From an uncultured Eggerthellaceae bacterium (lineage in GTDB: Bacteria; Actinomycetota; Coriobacteriia; Coriobacteriales; Eggerthellaceae), in contig CAQLOA010000024.1 of the NCBI GenBank assembly GCA_948829205.1, positions 1 through 10,625 on the forward strand: DNA of 10,625 nucleotides, given 5' to 3'. Position numbers and translations under genes: made by a program. The notes under the pieces were generated by a model, which was not told the origin of the DNA, did no database searches, and was given only the letters and a program-made list of their open reading frames with translations. This document shows positions 7,544 through 10,625 of the stretch, in pieces. Position 1 is the stretch's first letter. Each line of letters begins with the position of its first letter.

Positions 7544-7753
7544 CTACATTCTTTGGTCACAAATTTTGTCATTCGTTTTATCGCTACTAAGTAGCTTCAA
7601 GCTCAAAGGCTCATTTAATTCCGTTTCGTGAAAATTCTTATCACTAATACCCGGAGGAGCTACGTCGGGTGGCTTTATGCTGCCAAGCTCTTTAGCTATA
7701 CGACGGCCACATCGTCCACAGAAAGAGCAAAATGCCCCGCAGCTACCCATCAT
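7544..7753 (-). CDS. small cysteine-rich protein of unknown function
   Basis: This is a 69-residue predicted protein that I do not recognise. Four cysteines cluster at the N-terminus (C5-x3-C9-x2-C12-x2-C15), followed by a basic GRR turn. The rest is hydrophilic with no membrane helix, plus one more Cys at 65. The cluster could hold a zinc ion or an iron-sulfur cluster, which is an inference from spacing only. The start is ATG at 7753 because a full AGGAGG lies six bases upstream. An upstream in-frame GTG at 7759 abuts that site and is too close to use. The gene follows the 4Fe-4S subunit by 79 bases on the same strand and shares its lower GC, so it may belong to the same transcript as an assembly factor, electron carrier or sensor. 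Being short, it could still be spurious, but the ribosome binding site argues for it. Confidence 0.6.
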   Translation of the reverse strand: MMGSCGAFCSFCGRCGRRIAKELGSIKPPDVAPPGISDKNFHETELNEPLSLKLLSSDKTNDKICDQRM

Positions 7754-7759
7754 TAGCAC

Positions 7760-7765
7760 CCTCCT
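7760..7765 (-). promoter_or_regulatory. consensus ribosome binding site of the small Cys-rich gene
   Basis: AGGAGG on the minus strand is followed by the six bases GTGCTA and then ATG at 7753. This is the strongest Shine-Dalgarno sequence I noticed in the window, and it selects the 69-residue start over the GTG at 7759. Confidence 0.65.
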
Positions 7766-7772
7766 AACTTAA

Positions 7773-7803
7773 TGTCGGAATCGGAGGGGGGCCGATTCCG
7801 ACA
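7773..7803 (-). other. perfect 12-bp hairpin between the 4Fe-4S gene and the small Cys-rich gene
   Basis: TGTCGGAATCGG (7773-7784) and its exact reverse complement (7792-7803) enclose a seven-base loop, C-rich on the transcribed strand. Reading minus, the stem is followed by TTAAGTTAGGAGG, so there is no real T-run and the ribosome binding site starts seven bases later. It may be an RNA stabiliser, a processing site or a weak attenuator setting a lower or different level for the last gene. It also fits as a palindromic protein-binding site. Confidence 0.5.
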
Positions 7804-7832
7804 CCACAAGAAAAATCAACACACCTGGCGCT

Positions 7833-8177
7833 TTACGGAATAAAGACGGCTGCCTTACGTCCCTTTTCCGCCATCTTTTTCGCACACTCTTCGACAGTGC
7901 CGTACTCCAGCACCTTAGCTTGGCACGTTTGAACGCATGCGGGCAGAAGGCCGCGATCAACACGATCAGCACACAGATCGCACATCTCGGTAGGGTAGGC
8001 TATGAAGTCCCAGTGCCATTTACCCTCAGGTGCATTCGGATAATGCATGGGCCTATCTTCTAGAACCTTGATACCGTTGGTTTCCGGATCGTAGTCATGT
8101 TCGTTGCGACAAGCCAACTCGCAGCTATGGCAGCCAGAGCAAAACTCAAAGTCTAGGTACAGGGCATATTGCGTCAT
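7833..8177 (-). CDS. small 4Fe-4S electron-transfer subunit, two clusters
   Basis: This 114-residue ferredoxin-like protein is likely the electron-transfer partner of the molybdoenzyme encoded just upstream. It has one motif C13-x2-C16-x2-C19-x3-C23 and a second set C66-x2-C69-x11-C81-x3-C85. That is the pattern of two 4Fe-4S clusters with exchanged fourth ligands, as in the DmsB/PsrB/transhydroxylase small-subunit family. Those relatives are usually about 180-270 residues with three or four clusters, so this is a reduced form. A further Cys98 is not in a motif. There is no signal peptide or membrane helix, which suggests a cytoplasmic complex. The ATG at 8177 overlaps the upstream stop in ATGA, and AGGGG precedes it, so synthesis is probably coupled to the large subunit. 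The electron donor is unknown. Confidence 0.9.
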   Translation of the reverse strand: MTQYALYLDFEFCSGCHSCELACRNEHDYDPETNGIKVLEDRPMHYPNAPEGKWHWDFIAYPTEMCDLCADRVDRGLLPACVQTCQAKVLEYGTVEECAKKMAEKGRKAAVFIP

Positions 8178-10621
8178 TTTGTTACCCCTATCTCTTTCTC
8201 GTAGTCAATTGGGTCGACCACAGGAGAATCGGCGGGTCGCCATTTCTCTTGGACGGTAAACTCGCCCTGGCGGCTCTTCTCAAGCACGATATGATCAGGC
8301 TCGTTTGGGCCACCTCTGCCATCGGCCTTGCGAATGCCGCAAATCATGGATTTGAAGGTGTTCCCAAAGCCGGTCTTTGCGTTTACGCTGTTTGGCATAA
8401 GCATGTTGATGTTGGATTTCCAGTTACCGTATAGGTTGGGCTCTGACCCTTCTTCTTCCGGATACCAGAATCCATGCATGCAATGGACAACGCCCTTTTT
8501 GATAATGGGGGTAACGCGTGCCATTTGGCGAACGCTCCCATAGGGCGAGAACACTTCGACCCAATCGCCTTCCTGAATTCCATATTCAGCAGCATCCTCA
8601 GGATTAAGGTCAACCTGCGGCCAAGGTGTAATCTGACGCAACGAGGGAACTTGTTTGTGCTCTGAATGGAAGTAATTCTGCACGCGTGCACCAGTAGTAA
8701 GAACGAAGGGATACTTTTCCTTCATCATCTCGGGCATGGTGGTGGGACCGTAAGCCGCTGGCTCATAGTAAGGCAGCGGATCCTCATCGAAGTTCGCGTA
8801 TGCATAAGAATAAAGCTCCACACGTCCGGTCTGAGTGGGGAATCCTACCGATCCGTCTGGCCTGAGCTTACCCTCTTTGTACTTGTAGTACGGCTCATTG
8901 GACATAGTAACCACATTGTCACGAAGCTTTTCCCAGGGAAGCCAACTACGGAATACGTGGAAGTTGTTATACGCCTCGTCGTCCTCGAAACGATTCCAGA
9001 AGTCAGGGTAGGTCTTCTTGCCAACTTCGATCATGATCTCGACATCAGACTTGCACTCGCCCACCTGAACACATTTGTTTTGAGCGCCATAGAAGGACGC
9101 ATTCAGACCATAATGGGTCACAACCATTCCATCATGCTCAATGGTAGAAGCCACCGGCAAAATCACATCGCAACAAGCCATAATGGTGGGGTTCATAAAT
9201 AGGTCAACGGCAAAATTGAAATCAAGACGCTTAAGCGCACGCCACCATCGTTGTGGCTCAGCGCCAATAGCAGTACCGATAGGATTAGAAGAAACGAATC
9301 CCGCCATGTGCATCTGATAGGGATCGTCCGTTTCAAGGCATTTTAGGAACTCGTCGGGCTGCACCGTCCAAAGAACCTGGCCAACACAAGGATACTTGTC
9401 GACGCCGATACGCTTGGTATACCAGGTTTCCGGAGTCATAATGCCATTCTTGAGAGCGAGCTCAAGGGTTGAGTCGGTGGCGTCATCAACCTTTTCATCG
9501 GCCGAAATCGAACCGCCATCGCGAACAACGTTACCCTGGTCATCGCCCATGCCGAGAGTTGTTCCGCCCGGAGCATCCAGGAAACCCGTAATGGACATAA
9601 GAGCCACGAGGCACATACCCAGCTGAGCTCCGTTAGTAGATTCATCGGTAGCCAAGCCCCAGGCAACACTAGACGGCTTTGCTTTTCCGTACATACGAGC
9701 GGCACGCCATATCTGCTCTTCGGGAACGCCGCAGATTTCGGCAGCTCGGGAAGGCGGCATCTCCTGAACACGCTCAACAAGCTCATCGTATCCATACGTC
9801 CACTTGTCAATAAAATCGTGGTCAACGAGATCCTCTTTGGCAAGAACGTAGATGAATGCCATAGCAATGGCCGTATCGGTACCAGGAAGCACCTGAAGGA
9901 TTTCTTCAGCACGCGTGCCAAGCCAAGTTATACGCGGGTCAACCACGATTATCTTGGTGCCGAATTGACGCATCATTTCAATAATGGCATGTCCGTAAAG
10001 GCCATCAGGATTGGAGCGCAGCGGCTCTTTACCCCAAAGAAGAATCACCTCGGGAGCAACAAAACGTGGGTCATCATATCGATCGGGGAATTTGGCAGCG
10101 TAGTCAATCTCGGGAAATCCACCACCCATCATAAACGCTGTATTGGTCATACGAGGGCCATAGCAAGACCATCCAGCCTGGGCATAAACTGAGTTAGGAG
10201 TCCCGAAAACAAGGTTCGCCCACTGGGGATACCAGTTGTTTGCCTCACGTCCCGTGCCGCCAAAGACAGCGATTGTTTCTGCGCCGTATTTCTTTGTGAT
10301 TTCCTTAGCGGCATTTGCCACAAGGTCGGTCGCTTCATCCCAAGAGCATTGCTCCCATTTATCCTGTCCCCTATCTTCCTTCGCACGCTTCATTGGATGC
10401 ACAATCCGATCGGGGTGATAGATGTACTCCTTGAGAGCAAGACAACGTGGGCAAAGCGAACCACGAGTTATTGGGTGATCTGGGTCGCCCTCGATTTTTG
10501 TTACCACACCATCTTTCACATGGACTTGGAGGCCACAACCTACGGGATGGCATCCCGGAGGCGACCAAGCACACGTTCTGAAGATAGTTTCATCGCCTTC
10601 TTGGCGTTTCCACTCGTTCAT
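8174..10621 (-). CDS. molybdopterin-dependent oxidoreductase, transhydroxylase / catechol-dehydroxylase-like large subunit
   Basis: This 815-residue protein is a DMSO-reductase-superfamily catalytic subunit expected to bind bis-MGD molybdenum (or tungsten). The N-terminus has C17, C24, C29 and C57 (CAWSPPGCHPVGCG, then GSLCPRC), a likely 4Fe-4S site with wider first spacing than the usual CxxCxxxC. IEGDPDHP (43-50) and YHPDRIVHPMKR (68-79) are family marks. WGKEPLRSNPDG (196-207) and VVDPR (226-230) belong to the cofactor domains. SCYGP (152-156) lies where the metal ligand is expected. The C-terminal cofactor-capping domain spans about 636-760 (FHSEHKQVPSLR, HGFWYPE). The wording resembles pyrogallol transhydroxylase, acetylene hydratase and gut catechol dehydroxylases, but the substrate cannot be read from it. 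No Tat signal is seen, so a cytoplasmic site is likely. ATG at 10621 is four bases from the window edge, so the start and its ribosome binding site are unverified. Codon use is more AT-tolerant than in the leu side. Confidence 0.9.
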   Translation of the reverse strand: MNEWKRQEGDETIFRTCAWSPPGCHPVGCGLQVHVKDGVVTKIEGDPDHPITRGSLCPRCLALKEYIYHPDRIVHPMKRAKEDRGQDKWEQCSWDEATDLVANAAKEITKKYGAETIAVFGGTGREANNWYPQWANLVFGTPNSVYAQAGWSCYGPRMTNTAFMMGGGFPEIDYAAKFPDRYDDPRFVAPEVILLWGKEPLRSNPDGLYGHAIIEMMRQFGTKIIVVDPRITWLGTRAEEILQVLPGTDTAIAMAFIYVLAKEDLVDHDFIDKWTYGYDELVERVQEMPPSRAAEICGVPEEQIWRAARMYGKAKPSSVAWGLATDESTNGAQLGMCLVALMSITGFLDAPGGTTLGMGDDQGNVVRDGGSISADEKVDDATDSTLELALKNGIMTPETWYTKRIGVDKYPCVGQVLWTVQPDEFLKCLETDDPYQMHMAGFVSSNPIGTAIGAEPQRWWRALKRLDFNFAVDLFMNPTIMACCDVILPVASTIEHDGMVVTHYGLNASFYGAQNKCVQVGECKSDVEIMIEVGKKTYPDFWNRFEDDEAYNNFHVFRSWLPWEKLRDNVVTMSNEPYYKYKEGKLRPDGSVGFPTQTGRVELYSYAYANFDEDPLPYYEPAAYGPTTMPEMMKEKYPFVLTTGARVQNYFHSEHKQVPSLRQITPWPQVDLNPEDAAEYGIQEGDWVEVFSPYGSVRQMARVTPIIKKGVVHCMHGFWYPEEEGSEPNLYGNWKSNINMLMPNSVNAKTGFGNTFKSMICGIRKADGRGGPNEPDHIVLEKSRQGEFTVQEKWRPADSPVVDPIDYEKEIGVTK

Positions 10622-10625
10622 GGAC

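Noticed and set aside
8666..9202. 178-codon plus-strand frame opposite the molybdoenzyme
   Set aside because: Fully inside a gene with strong family motifs on the other strand, with no recognisable domain of its own.

Overview
The window reads like a chromosomal stretch of a high-GC, anaerobic actinobacterium. The best fit is Coriobacteriia, family Eggerthellaceae (Eggerthella, Gordonibacter or Slackia type). This is an inference from the GC-rich core genes, the protein flavour, and a molybdopterin oxidoreductase resembling the transhydroxylase and catechol-dehydroxylase enzymes common in that family. Every supported gene lies on the minus strand, so transcription runs from high to low coordinates.

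GC-rich block (1 to about 7360). In transcription order: an FtsB/DivIC-like septum protein with a long basic N-terminus; a Ppx/GppA family phosphatase carrying a palindromic insertion; a trans-polyprenyl diphosphate synthase; a protein with two peptidoglycan-binding domains and no export signal; tRNA-Leu(UAA); and leuC, leuD and leuB, with leuB cut by the window edge. Gaps are only 3 to 33 bases, and leuD and leuB share one base. The first four genes look like an envelope and housekeeping operon. A TATAAT box at the end of the peptidoglycan-binding gene sits at the right distance to start tRNA-Leu. leuC begins 33 bases after the tRNA with no room for its own promoter, so leucine biosynthesis may depend on read-through of the leucine tRNA unit.

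Junction (about 7292 to 7543). This holds a candidate promoter for the ftsB-like operon, a terminator-like hairpin for the module entering from the right, and a pair of short repeats. There is no gene in it. Base composition shifts here, from roughly 65-70% GC to about 50% by eye.

Lower-GC block (7544 to 10621). In transcription order: an 815-residue molybdopterin oxidoreductase; a 114-residue protein with two predicted 4Fe-4S clusters, whose start overlaps the preceding stop in an ATGA; and, after a strong hairpin, a 69-residue cysteine-rich protein with an ideal ribosome binding site. The first two should form a catalytic plus electron-transfer pair acting on an unknown substrate, possibly a catechol or other hydroxylated aromatic. 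The small third gene has no function I recognise. This module is the most likely place for undescribed biology. No stretch over 300 bases lacks a gene, and I saw no rRNA, CRISPR array, transposase or phage gene.
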